Below, piece by piece: positions 16,371 through 24,600 of a stretch of DNA of 47,093 nucleotides (positions within the stretch are counted from its first letter, which is position 1; each line of letters starts with the position of its first letter). Location of the stretch: positions 1 to 47,093 of the forward strand of contig PAPS01000010.1 in the NCBI GenBank assembly GCA_002708985.1, read 5' to 3'. The notes beneath the pieces were generated by a model. That model was not told the origin of the DNA. It was given only the letters and a program-made list of their open reading frames with translations, and made no database searches. Source of the DNA: Saprospirales bacterium (GTDB lineage Bacteria; Bacteroidota; Bacteroidia; Chitinophagales; UBA8649). The position numbers and the translations under genes were made by a program.

Positions 16371-16914
16371 GATTCTTTCTGGCTTTTACACTAAGGGTAA
16401 GGTTGCGCTTTCCATTTTGGATATAACTTTTAACCTTTTTAAGATCATATCCCTTTACTGCTGCTATCTCTTTATAGGAATATCCCTCTAAATACATCAT
16501 GCGAAGGCAAATTTGTTGTTCTTCACTGAGTCTCTCTAGTTCTTCTTCCATGATATCAAGCCATCGATCTTCAATATATACTTGATGCAAATCATCAGTG
16601 GATTCCATATGGTTTAACTCCATTATATCAACTGAGTACTTGCCCTTATTTTTGCGAAGGATTTGTAGGCAGTGGTTACGGCTTACCTGCATAATCCATG
16701 CTTTAAAGTGCTGGACGTTCTGATGACACAGTGGTTTTTGAATATGACTGTAGATATCCATTACGGCATCTTCTGCATCGGCAGAATTCTTGAGGTATTG
16801 CATGCATAAACCTAACACCTGTGAAGAGTAGCGCATAAAAAGAACAGCAAGGCTATCGTGATCCTTGAGGGATTGGTAGGCCTGCAAAAGCTCTTCATCA
16901 GATTTTTTTTTCAT
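16363..16914 (-). CDS. ECF RNA polymerase sigma factor
   Basis: A 183-residue sigma-70-family protein with only regions 2 and 4. Region 2 includes RYSSQVLGLCMQYLKNSADAEDAVMDIY (written in part: LKNSADAEDAVMDIY, about 41-55) followed by AWIMQVSRNHCLQILRK. Region 4 contains LSEEQQICLRMMYLEGYSYK and a helix-turn-helix near YKEIAAVKGYDLKKVKSYI. It would direct RNA polymerase to a small regulon in response to an envelope or surface signal. The next gene overlaps its end by 8 bases and encodes a membrane protein that may restrain it. Its promoter must lie in 16915-17062, next to a terminator that points the other way. Confidence 0.9.
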   Translation of the reverse strand: MKKKSDEELLQAYQSLKDHDSLAVLFMRYSSQVLGLCMQYLKNSADAEDAVMDIYSHIQKPLCHQNVQHFKAWIMQVSRNHCLQILRKNKGKYSVDIMELNHMESTDDLHQVYIEDRWLDIMEEELERLSEEQQICLRMMYLEGYSYKEIAAVKGYDLKKVKSYIQNGKRNLTLSVKARKNHE

Positions 16915-17012
16915 AAACTCTTAAAAGTTCACAATAAGATAACCTTTCTCACGTATTAATAGTGCTCTGTGCGAAAGGAGAGATCGCTATAGAGTTCATA
17001 GTCTTGGTTCGG

Positions 17013-17051
17013 TGCGGCGTTTCAGTAAAAAGAAGCGCCGCATCTTTTTTT
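17013..17051 (+). terminator. Plus-strand intrinsic terminator, possibly ending a small RNA
   Basis: An 11-base-pair stem (17013-17023 with 17032-17042, one G-U pair, 6 of the first 7 pairs G-C) encloses an 8-base A-rich loop. It is followed by a run of seven T at 17045-17051. On the minus strand the stem is not followed by a T run, so it works only for plus-strand transcription. Yet the genes on both sides are on the minus strand, and the nearest plus-strand gene upstream ends at 15343. It therefore either ends an unannotated transcript starting in about 16915-17012 or stops antisense transcription before the MscS gene. Confidence 0.7.
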
Positions 17052-17062
17052 ATGCCATTTTG

Positions 17063-18622
17063 TTATGACTTGGGCTGGGATTCTATATAAATTGACTGCG
17101 AGGGGAATGCGAAGCTCAGACCCTCTTTCGCCACTAAATCCATGATTTCAAAAATCAGTTGTTCTCTGATATCCAATTCATCATCATAGGAATTGGCATC
17201 CATATAGATAAGGAGCAGGACATCAATAGATGATGCATTTAATGTGTGCAAGTGTACGGAGCTATTCTCAACATCAACGTGTTCGGAGCGGGCGTAGAGT
17301 TCCTTAATGGACTGACATAGGCTCTGGATCGCTTCGGGCTTTGATTCATAGGTTAGGCCAAGTACTGTTTTCCATCGTCGCAGGTTCCGTTCTCCTAAGT
17401 TATCGATTGTCATATTCGACAACTCCCCGTTTGGAATTGTAACTAAGGATCGATCAGGTGTGCGTAAACGCGTAGAGCGAATACCTACACTTTCAACAGT
17501 TGCTTCAACGCCATTTACTTTAACATAGTCACCAATTTTAAAAGGTTTGTCAACAAAAACAGTCACCGATCCTAAGAAATTCTTTACGGTATCCTGAGCG
17601 GCTAGGGCTAATGCTAGGGCTCCTACAGAAAGTCCTGCAAGGATAGCGGTAAGATCGATATTAAAAACAGTTAACGCATATACCACGCCGGCTCCGATAA
17701 CAAGAATATTTAAAACTCGGACAACTACAGGCAGGAATTGGTCGTCCATTTGATTATCCGTACGCGCAACAATTTTTATTAGGTATTCATTTAAAATATC
17801 AATTGCTTTGAGAAAACCAAAAACAAGAGCTACGCAGCCCGATAAAAGAAATCCAATGGTAATGTAATTGTAGAGGTAAGGGTTGAGTTGTAAGCTAGAA
17901 CTGGCAATATCTAGCCCTCTTATAACAAGAAAAATGCTAAAAAAACGAAGCATTTCTGTAAGCTTTCCGCGTTCGGGTGCATATTGTTTTAGTGCTGACC
18001 GGAATAGTATACCTACAAATAAACTTAGCAATTGAGTGAGTAGAAAACGTAAAAGAAACGCACCAATGATTAAGATTCCTATACCAGACCATTGCCACAG
18101 GGCTAGTCCTAGAAAGGATTGCATCCCAACATTATAGGGAAGCAAATTTTTAAGAAAATCCACACCAAATGGATAGATTTCTTTGTAAGCCTCGTCCAAC
18201 CCCTGTATCGTAGCGTCAGAATACACCCAATTACCACTCGTATCTCTAATGAGATATAAAGAGGCATCAAGGGTGGTGAGCGAATAGATATTTTGATTGT
18301 TATAATTGGTATCGACGTAGTCCGGGTTTTGTGGAATAAGCTCAGGGTCTAGATATAAACCCATGCCGTCAAAAAGCTCTTTTAGCTTTATAGCGACTGC
18401 TTTACGTTCTTTAAGGTTGCCAACGGATGCTGGGATTGCCTTTGCCGAGCGTTCAGGGTTGTAGCTGTCATCTTGTAGATAGATTAAATGCGTCTCAATG
18501 GCCTTTTGAGGAGATACAAGATCTGGGTCAGCACTTTGGCTGTAGCCCGAGACACTTGTCAAACCAATCAACAAAACAGCAAGGAATTGTTTTAAAATCA
18601 TGCGGTTTAGAGGAATCATCAT
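17063..18622 (-). CDS. Mechanosensitive ion channel, MscS family
   Basis: A 519-residue membrane protein from ATG 18622, which overlaps the previous stop as ATGA; an ATG 21 bases upstream is less likely. A signal-peptide-like N terminus ending near GYSQS is followed by an exported region of about 130 residues and several transmembrane helices. The MscS core then shows the pore helix with alternating Ala/Gly (LSVGALALALAAQDTVKNFL). Next comes the beta domain with VDKPFKIGDYVKVNG and TVESVGIRSTRLRTPDRSLV, then IPNGELSN. The channel opens under membrane tension and releases solutes on osmotic downshock. It is the last gene of a minus-strand run with an antiporter and trmB. The large exported N-terminal region makes it a longer MscS variant. 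Confidence 0.9.
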   Translation of the reverse strand: MMIPLNRMILKQFLAVLLIGLTSVSGYSQSADPDLVSPQKAIETHLIYLQDDSYNPERSAKAIPASVGNLKERKAVAIKLKELFDGMGLYLDPELIPQNPDYVDTNYNNQNIYSLTTLDASLYLIRDTSGNWVYSDATIQGLDEAYKEIYPFGVDFLKNLLPYNVGMQSFLGLALWQWSGIGILIIGAFLLRFLLTQLLSLFVGILFRSALKQYAPERGKLTEMLRFFSIFLVIRGLDIASSSLQLNPYLYNYITIGFLLSGCVALVFGFLKAIDILNEYLIKIVARTDNQMDDQFLPVVVRVLNILVIGAGVVYALTVFNIDLTAILAGLSVGALALALAAQDTVKNFLGSVTVFVDKPFKIGDYVKVNGVEATVESVGIRSTRLRTPDRSLVTIPNGELSNMTIDNLGERNLRRWKTVLGLTYESKPEAIQSLCQSIKELYARSEHVDVENSSVHLHTLNASSIDVLLLIYMDANSYDDELDIREQLIFEIMDLVAKEGLSFAFPSQSIYIESQPKS

Positions 18623-18951
18623 AACGGTTCGGTTGGTTTCCAAAATAGATGAGCAAAGTTAACAACTTGGTTGCTTTCAATTTTTACCCCCTCTTCTTCT
18701 AAGCGTTTTTTCATAGGGTACTCAACATCAAAAAAAGCTTGACCTGTGAGCATACCGTGTCTATTTACTACGCGATGTGCCGGCAGATTATATGATGAAT
18801 ATCGACTCATTTTAAGCAAATTTCCTACATATCTGGCTGATTTAGGACTTCCGCAAAATGCGGCTAACGCTCCATAGGTGGTGACTTTACCCCGTGGGAT
18901 TTGCATAATCGTATCAATAACCTTTTCGGCAAAATCAGGTGGGTTTTTCAT
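18619..18951 (-). CDS. Alkyltransferase-like (MGMT family) protein lacking the acceptor cysteine
   Basis: A 110-residue protein matching only the C-terminal DNA-binding domain of O6-alkylguanine-DNA alkyltransferases. The helix-turn-helix region IPRGKVTTYGALAAFCGSP (residues 18-36) and the recognition segment SARYVGNLL are present. The active-site PCHR motif is instead PAHR with Ala at position 58. It therefore cannot transfer alkyl groups. Alkyltransferase-like proteins bind O6-alkylguanine and flag it for nucleotide excision repair; those usually have Trp at this position, so Ala is a variant. It overlaps trmB (18948-18951) and the MscS gene by 4 bases each, so it sits mid-operon. Confidence 0.85.
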   Translation of the reverse strand: MKNPPDFAEKVIDTIMQIPRGKVTTYGALAAFCGSPKSARYVGNLLKMSRYSSYNLPAHRVVNRHGMLTGQAFFDVEYPMKKRLEEEGVKIESNQVVNFAHLFWKPTEPL

Positions 18952-19640
18952 GTAAATAGGTTGAACTCAACATACATTATCGTACGCTTGGCCTCTAAAT
19001 GCATAGTCTCATAAAATGTTTGGATTTCCTGTAAACCCCATAGGCTACATTGTCCGGCGTAAACATCATCAATTTGGTATTTGATTTGCAGTTTTTGCTT
19101 TTGGATCACCCCTAGGGTGTATTTGTAGAGTTCGGGACTGTCCGTTTTAAGTCGTATTGTAGCCTTTGGATCACAAATTTTTCGATAACGATCTAAAAAA
19201 GGAGGAGAGGTAAGTCTTCGTGAGGCCGATCGATTTCTTAGAAAGGGATCGGGGAAAATGATAAATATACCATCGACCTCTCCAGGGCTAAAAAAGTGTT
19301 CAATCAATTCTATTCGGCTTCTAATAAAGGCTGCATTGCTGAGTTTTTTATCGTTAACAAAGCATGCTCCTTGATGCATTCGAGCCCCCTTAATGTCTAC
19401 GCCTATGTAGCCATTTTCAGGGTAATGTTCGGCCATTCCTACTGTATATTCACCCTTACCACAGGCGAGCTCTAAGATTAGATCGCCAAGGGCTACTCCA
19501 AGGGTCGGTTTCCATTGTCCAGCGATACTGACCGCTTGGTTTTGGGAATCGATTAATTGAGGTTGGTCAAAAGACAGGTTTTCGTAACAAAAAGGGAATG
19601 ATTTGTACTTAGCAAATTTTTTGAGTTTGTCTTTCCCCAT
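18948..19640 (-). CDS. trmB: tRNA (guanine-N7-)-methyltransferase TrmB
   Basis: A 230-residue class I methyltransferase. Motif I is ILELACGKGEYTVGMA (residues 55-70), with the acidic loop YIGVDIKGARM. The TrmB signature IIFPDPFLRNRSASRRLTSP (127-146) corresponds to the FPDPWPKKRHHKRR region that binds tRNA. A TD motif in RLKTDSPELYKYT follows. It methylates G46 in the tRNA variable loop using S-adenosylmethionine. It lies 26 bases after the antiporter gene and overlaps the alkyltransferase-like gene by 4 bases, so it is translated from a shared message. The C terminus is slightly unusual (EFNLFT) but the length is normal. Confidence 0.92.
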   Translation of the reverse strand: MGKDKLKKFAKYKSFPFCYENLSFDQPQLIDSQNQAVSIAGQWKPTLGVALGDLILELACGKGEYTVGMAEHYPENGYIGVDIKGARMHQGACFVNDKKLSNAAFIRSRIELIEHFFSPGEVDGIFIIFPDPFLRNRSASRRLTSPPFLDRYRKICDPKATIRLKTDSPELYKYTLGVIQKQKLQIKYQIDDVYAGQCSLWGLQEIQTFYETMHLEAKRTIMYVEFNLFT

Positions 19641-19666
19641 AGTCTTGATCGTTATGAAAAAAAGAG

Positions 19667-21547
19667 TTATTGGGCTAAGACTAGATGCACCACGACATCT
19701 CCTTCATTGAGAAAATTCAACGAGCCAGGAGTAAAAACCTTTTGTTTTCCTTTTTTATCAATAATCATAACTGGGAAAATTTCTTCTCTACTTATCCAAC
19801 GGTCTTGTAGGTCTGCCTTCGATATTGTGCGGTCCACGAATTGATCCGTGTTGTTAAATTCAGCCATAATCTTAGGAAAATGTAATCTACCTTTTCCCAT
19901 TATTCGTGTCGAACTGGACAGGCTGCTGTTTTCAGTTTCTGTTTTGCTACAGATTCGGCTCACATTTTCCTCTCCAAAGATTTTTTCAAATTTCTGACAG
20001 GAAAAAATATTGACATCGTTACTCGGAGTTAGAGCCAACATCTGACCGACGTCTTCGGTCGTAAGCATATCATCCATTTTGTCTGATAGGGCATTAACTT
20101 CTAGCGACCTTAATCCTTGGTTTCCTGCACTTCGAACGTTTTCTTGGTTTGTATCAGCAAGAGTAACTGGCAAATCTTTTTTGGCTAAATGGGCTGCAAG
20201 TCTTTGTGCAAAAGGGTGAGCACCAATAATAAGTAAACCATTGGATTCCCGTTTTTTGACTTGGAGAAGGTTGGCCACTACACCAGAAAACAGTCCATTT
20301 AAAAGTACCGTGCCCAAAATAATTGAAAAGGTAAGTGGCACTAGTAGTTCTGCATCAGATCTAAGGGAATCTGGAAGATAGCCATTGTCTATTCCGCTGT
20401 TAATTTTGAGGGCAAAAATAGCGGCAACGGCTGCTGCAACGATACCCTTCGGGCCCACAAAAGCAATAAATGCTTTTTCCTTCCAGGTCAGTGCGGAGCT
20501 CTGGCTACTAAGCCAAACAACAATAGGTCGCAGGACTAGGATAATAATCAAGAAGACAAAAATTATGTTTGGATCATTAAGTCGTTGAATATCCTCCCCG
20601 CTCAGATTAGCTGAAAGCACAATAAAGAGAACGGAAATCAAAAGCATAGTTATGCTTTCCTTAAAGTCGATGATTTCATCCAAATAGTCCGCATTGGGTT
20701 TATTTGCAATCATGATTCCCATAATGGTAACTACTAAAAGCCCTGATTCATGCTGCACCCAGTCTGCTGTCGAATAAGACATAATTACAAAGGCGAGCAC
20801 AAAAACATTGATTAAATAGTGGGGCACAAGTTTTCTTGTAATGCATTCATGTAAGATCCACCCGAAGAGCACGCCCCCGCCAATACCTGTCAGCAGCATG
20901 ATTAATAGGTTTTGTATCACATCGATGGCAGAATGGTCAGCTCCCGAATGCCCCATGGCCATAAAGAAAATCTCATAAATTAAAACCGCTAGAAGAGCAC
21001 CAATGGGGTCTATGGTTATACCTTCCCACTTTAAAATAGCTGCCACCGAAGGTTTGGGGCGAACAGATTGAATAATAGGCTGAATAACCGTTGGCCCCGT
21101 GACAACAATCAAGGTTCCAAACAGTAAGGCAACTCGGTAGTCCAATCCAAGAATGTAGGTGGCGGATATTGCACCCCCCGCAGTCATAATGATAGCACCA
21201 TAAATTAACATATTTCGAACCGTTGCTACAAGTCCTTTAATTTCCTGAAACTTTAATGTCAGCCCTCCCTCAAAGAGAATGACCCCAACGGACAAAGAGA
21301 TAAAGTGCGACATGGTTGCCCCCGCAAAAATATCTTGTGGTACAATTAGCGAATTCCCTCCAAAAAGCACAGGCAGAGGGCCTGCACATAGGCCAATTAG
21401 GATCAGGGGTAGAATCGCAGGAATTTTAATCCTCCACGCCAGCCATTGTGCTGCAATTCCAAGTATTAAAATGCTTGCAAGGCCCATCATTGACCCTCCT
21501 GTTTCTGCGCTTAGCAGTATGGTAGCGTAGGCTGATTGTAAATCCAT
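19667..21547 (-). CDS. Cation:proton antiporter (CPA1-type) with RCK/TrkA-N-like C terminus
   Basis: A 626-residue membrane protein with about a dozen hydrophobic helices. They include the family segments VGVILFEGGLTLKFQEIK and GTLIVVTGPTVIQPII (the D-containing CPA1 motif is replaced by TGPT) and the later FVGPKGIVAAAVAAIFALKI. After about residue 430 a cytosolic domain resembles TrkA-N/RCK: LLIIGAHPFAQRLAAHLA, an acidic LADTNQ turn, and LEVNALSDKMDDML. Such antiporters exchange Na+ or K+ for protons, and the RCK-like domain could sense nucleotides. It is the first gene of the minus-strand run with trmB, the alkyltransferase-like protein and the MscS channel. This mixes ion homeostasis and osmotic release in one unit. 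Confidence 0.88.
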   Translation of the reverse strand: MDLQSAYATILLSAETGGSMMGLASILILGIAAQWLAWRIKIPAILPLILIGLCAGPLPVLFGGNSLIVPQDIFAGATMSHFISLSVGVILFEGGLTLKFQEIKGLVATVRNMLIYGAIIMTAGGAISATYILGLDYRVALLFGTLIVVTGPTVIQPIIQSVRPKPSVAAILKWEGITIDPIGALLAVLIYEIFFMAMGHSGADHSAIDVIQNLLIMLLTGIGGGVLFGWILHECITRKLVPHYLINVFVLAFVIMSYSTADWVQHESGLLVVTIMGIMIANKPNADYLDEIIDFKESITMLLISVLFIVLSANLSGEDIQRLNDPNIIFVFLIIILVLRPIVVWLSSQSSALTWKEKAFIAFVGPKGIVAAAVAAIFALKINSGIDNGYLPDSLRSDAELLVPLTFSIILGTVLLNGLFSGVVANLLQVKKRESNGLLIIGAHPFAQRLAAHLAKKDLPVTLADTNQENVRSAGNQGLRSLEVNALSDKMDDMLTTEDVGQMLALTPSNDVNIFSCQKFEKIFGEENVSRICSKTETENSSLSSSTRIMGKGRLHFPKIMAEFNNTDQFVDRTISKADLQDRWISREEIFPVMIIDKKGKQKVFTPGSLNFLNEGDVVVHLVLAQ

Positions 21548-21617
21548 AAATTGATTGTTCTATGAATATGATAAAAAAATGCTTCAATTGGAACTTTTTT
21601 GGACCTTCTCTTACATA

Positions 21618-21655
21618 TTGACAAAACAATTACGGCATTCTTAGCGTATCTTTAA
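21618..21655 (+). promoter_or_regulatory. Candidate promoter-like element before the PKD-rich T9SS gene
   Basis: TTGACAA at 21618-21624 and TATCTTTAA at 21647-21655, with 26 bases between the TTG and the TATC. The same pair with the same spacing stands before the PorP/SprF gene at 10085. The element ends only 8 bases before the ATG at 21664, so a transcript from it would have almost no leader; that weakens the promoter reading. Confidence 0.25.
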
Positions 21656-21663
21656 AGACTGGG

Positions 21664-24600
21664 ATGAAACAATGTTTTTTAGCCATATGTCTTCTTCTTT
21701 GCTTTAGCTTTCAAGGGAGCGCAACGCATCTTGTAGGTGGTGAGTTAACCTATACTAGAATTGCAAATACAAATAGTCTAGAATTTACCCTTACTATTTA
21801 CAGGGACAACTATAATGGAAATCCCAATGCAAATTTTGATGATCCTGCAACAATTAGCGTCTTCGATGATGCGGGAAATTTTGTGGTATCCTTCTTTCAG
21901 TTTCTAGATGTTGATGAAACGATTCCCATTGAACTTAATCCTTGTCAGTCCTCTCCTCCAGACGTAGATACTGAAATTGGCCAATACGTCTTTACGGTTG
22001 ATATGCCCACCGCTATTCCAGGATATGACCCCAATGCGTTTTATACTTTTGTCTACGCAAGATGTTGCCGAAATGGGGCTTTGGTCGACAACTTGCTGAA
22101 TCCGGGAGAAAGCGGATTTACTTCCTCAGTAGTTGTTCCCCCTATGAATATTATCAATAGCTCCCCAGTTTTTAATGAAACCGTGGAGCAATATTTGTGC
22201 GAGGATCGCTTAAACACTATTCTATTTACGGCCACCGACCCTGACGGAGATTCTCTTGTATATACTTTTTGCAGTCCATTCTTAGGGCTAGGTAGTGGCC
22301 AAGGAAATAACCCTCCAATTGCTGATGCCAACGATTTGAATGCACAAGGTGGTCCACCTACATTTAATGGATATACCTTTTATGGGCCCCCATTTTCGCC
22401 CGTTATGTTTGGCCCTGGTTTTTCGTCTAATGATCCTTTTGGCCAAAATTCCTCTTCTATTGATCCCGTTACAGGGATTGCGCAGATTACACCGCCCAAT
22501 TCAGGTACGTTTTCAATGTCGGTTTGTGTTGAGGAATACCGCAATGGCGTTTTACTTTCCGTGATATCCCGTGATTTTCAGTATACGGTAAGCTCTTGCG
22601 ACTTTCCGGAAGTCGATATTAATTATGATCCAAGTATCCCACAAGATTCTTTGACGGGGCTTTTTACTATAGACGCTCAGTGCGACGACGGAACGGTGTT
22701 TTTTGATTTAGGTGTTGATTTCGGTATTACAGAATATTTCTGGGATTTTGGTGTCCCTTCTCTTACAGATGATACCGCAAATATTCCCAATCCATCTTTC
22801 TTTTATTCAGACACAGGGACATTTATTGTAACAGTAATTGGGACTTCCGGGGATGGATGTGCCGATACTGCTACAGGAATTGTGCAGATGTATCCAATTT
22901 TTAGGCCCGGATATTTTCTAGTGGATTCATGCCTTAATCTTCCGGTTGTCTTTACAGATACTTCCTTCGCTACAACAGGATTCATAAATTCATGGAGTTG
23001 GGACTTTGGAGATACCTTGACAAGTTCTGATACATCCAACCTACAAAACCCGGCGTATACATATACAGAGGCGGGCACCTATGTCTCGAGCCTTATTGTA
23101 ACTACAAGCAAGGGATGTCAGGAGACAGTTTACGATACAGTAGTGGTCCATCCTTTACCTGAATTTGCCTATTCAACATCGCTTCCTTGTGAGGGAGATT
23201 CGATAAATATTATCAATGAATCCATGATTTCATCAGGAAGCATTACCTCCTATGAATGGGATTTTGATGATGGTAATGGATGGTCAAGTACGGCCATTGA
23301 TCCTCAGATTTTTTTACCGGCAGGCACCTATAATATCCAAGTTAATGCAATTTCAAATCTTGCTTGTAGAGACACGGCCAGTCTTCCCCTGGTTATTAAC
23401 CCTTTGCCAAACATTGTTATCTCACCTGATACGGTAATTTGCGAGGGAGACGCTGTTGCTTTAAATGTAAGTGGTGGACAAGATTATCTATGGTATACAT
23501 CACCAAGCCTAACCGGAGAAACAACCAACCAACCCACGGTAAATCCTGATTCATTGAGTCAATATGTTGTATTAGTTACTACGACAGAAGGTTGTTTTGA
23601 TGAAGATTCGGTAGAAGTAGACGTAGCGTATACCGAAGCAAACTTCCAAGCATTGGATACCTGCCTAAATATTGCCTCCCAATTTTTGGATGGCTCAACG
23701 ACTACAGAAGGCAGTATAGAAGAGTGGTCTTGGAATTTTGGTGACTTGAGTGTATTGTCTGATACTTCCAATGCAATCAATACTAGCTATTCCTATCCTC
23801 AACCGGGATTCTATCAAGTAAGCCTTGTCATTGAGTCGTCTTTGGGTTGTGTAGACAGCACGCTTCAAAGTATCGAGGTCCTTCCGATACCCAATGCAGA
23901 TTTTGTATTCGGTGATCGTTGCGAGGGATCCCCTGTATTCTTTGTCGATTCCTCTTCATTGGACTCAGGCACATTGATTGCATACAATTGGTCCTTTGGA
24001 GGTCAGGGCTCTTCCTTGCTCCAAAACCCCAGCTTCACCTTTGATTCGGCGGGCACCTATAATGTGTCACTTATTGCCACTTCATCTTTGTTTTGTAGAG
24101 ATACTTTTTCCGTTCCCATAACGGTAAACTCCTTGCCCATAGTGAGTCTGACAGCAGACACTTTTATTTGCGGTAGCACATCGCTTCAATTAAATGCTTT
24201 TGGCGGGGTGAGTTATCAATGGCGTCCTGTGTCTAGCCTAAGTAATCCAACGATCGCGACCCCGGTAGCCAGCCCTATTTCTTCTACAACCTATATAGTT
24301 GAGGTAACCGATGGGAACAACTGTGTTCAATTAGACTCCATGAATCTTGGGGTATATCCAGCACCAAATATCGATGCAGGTCTAGATACCTCAGTTTGCC
24401 TCAACATCAACTTACCTCTTGTCTTTAACGATGAGGTGCAATTACAAGCAACTGGGGCAGTAGCCTACGCTTGGATACCCCTTGATGGTCTTGATGATGG
24501 CCTGATAAGTAACCCTATTGCTTCGCCAGACACTAATATTCTATACGTTGTAGAGGGGATTGATTCCAATAATTGTCTTGGGCGTGACTCTGTTTTAGTT

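Noticed and set aside
16915-17051. SRP RNA, 6S or other known RNA in the sigma-MscS gap
   Set aside because: The conserved SRP core sequence is absent and the length and structure fit no known family that I can recognise by eye.
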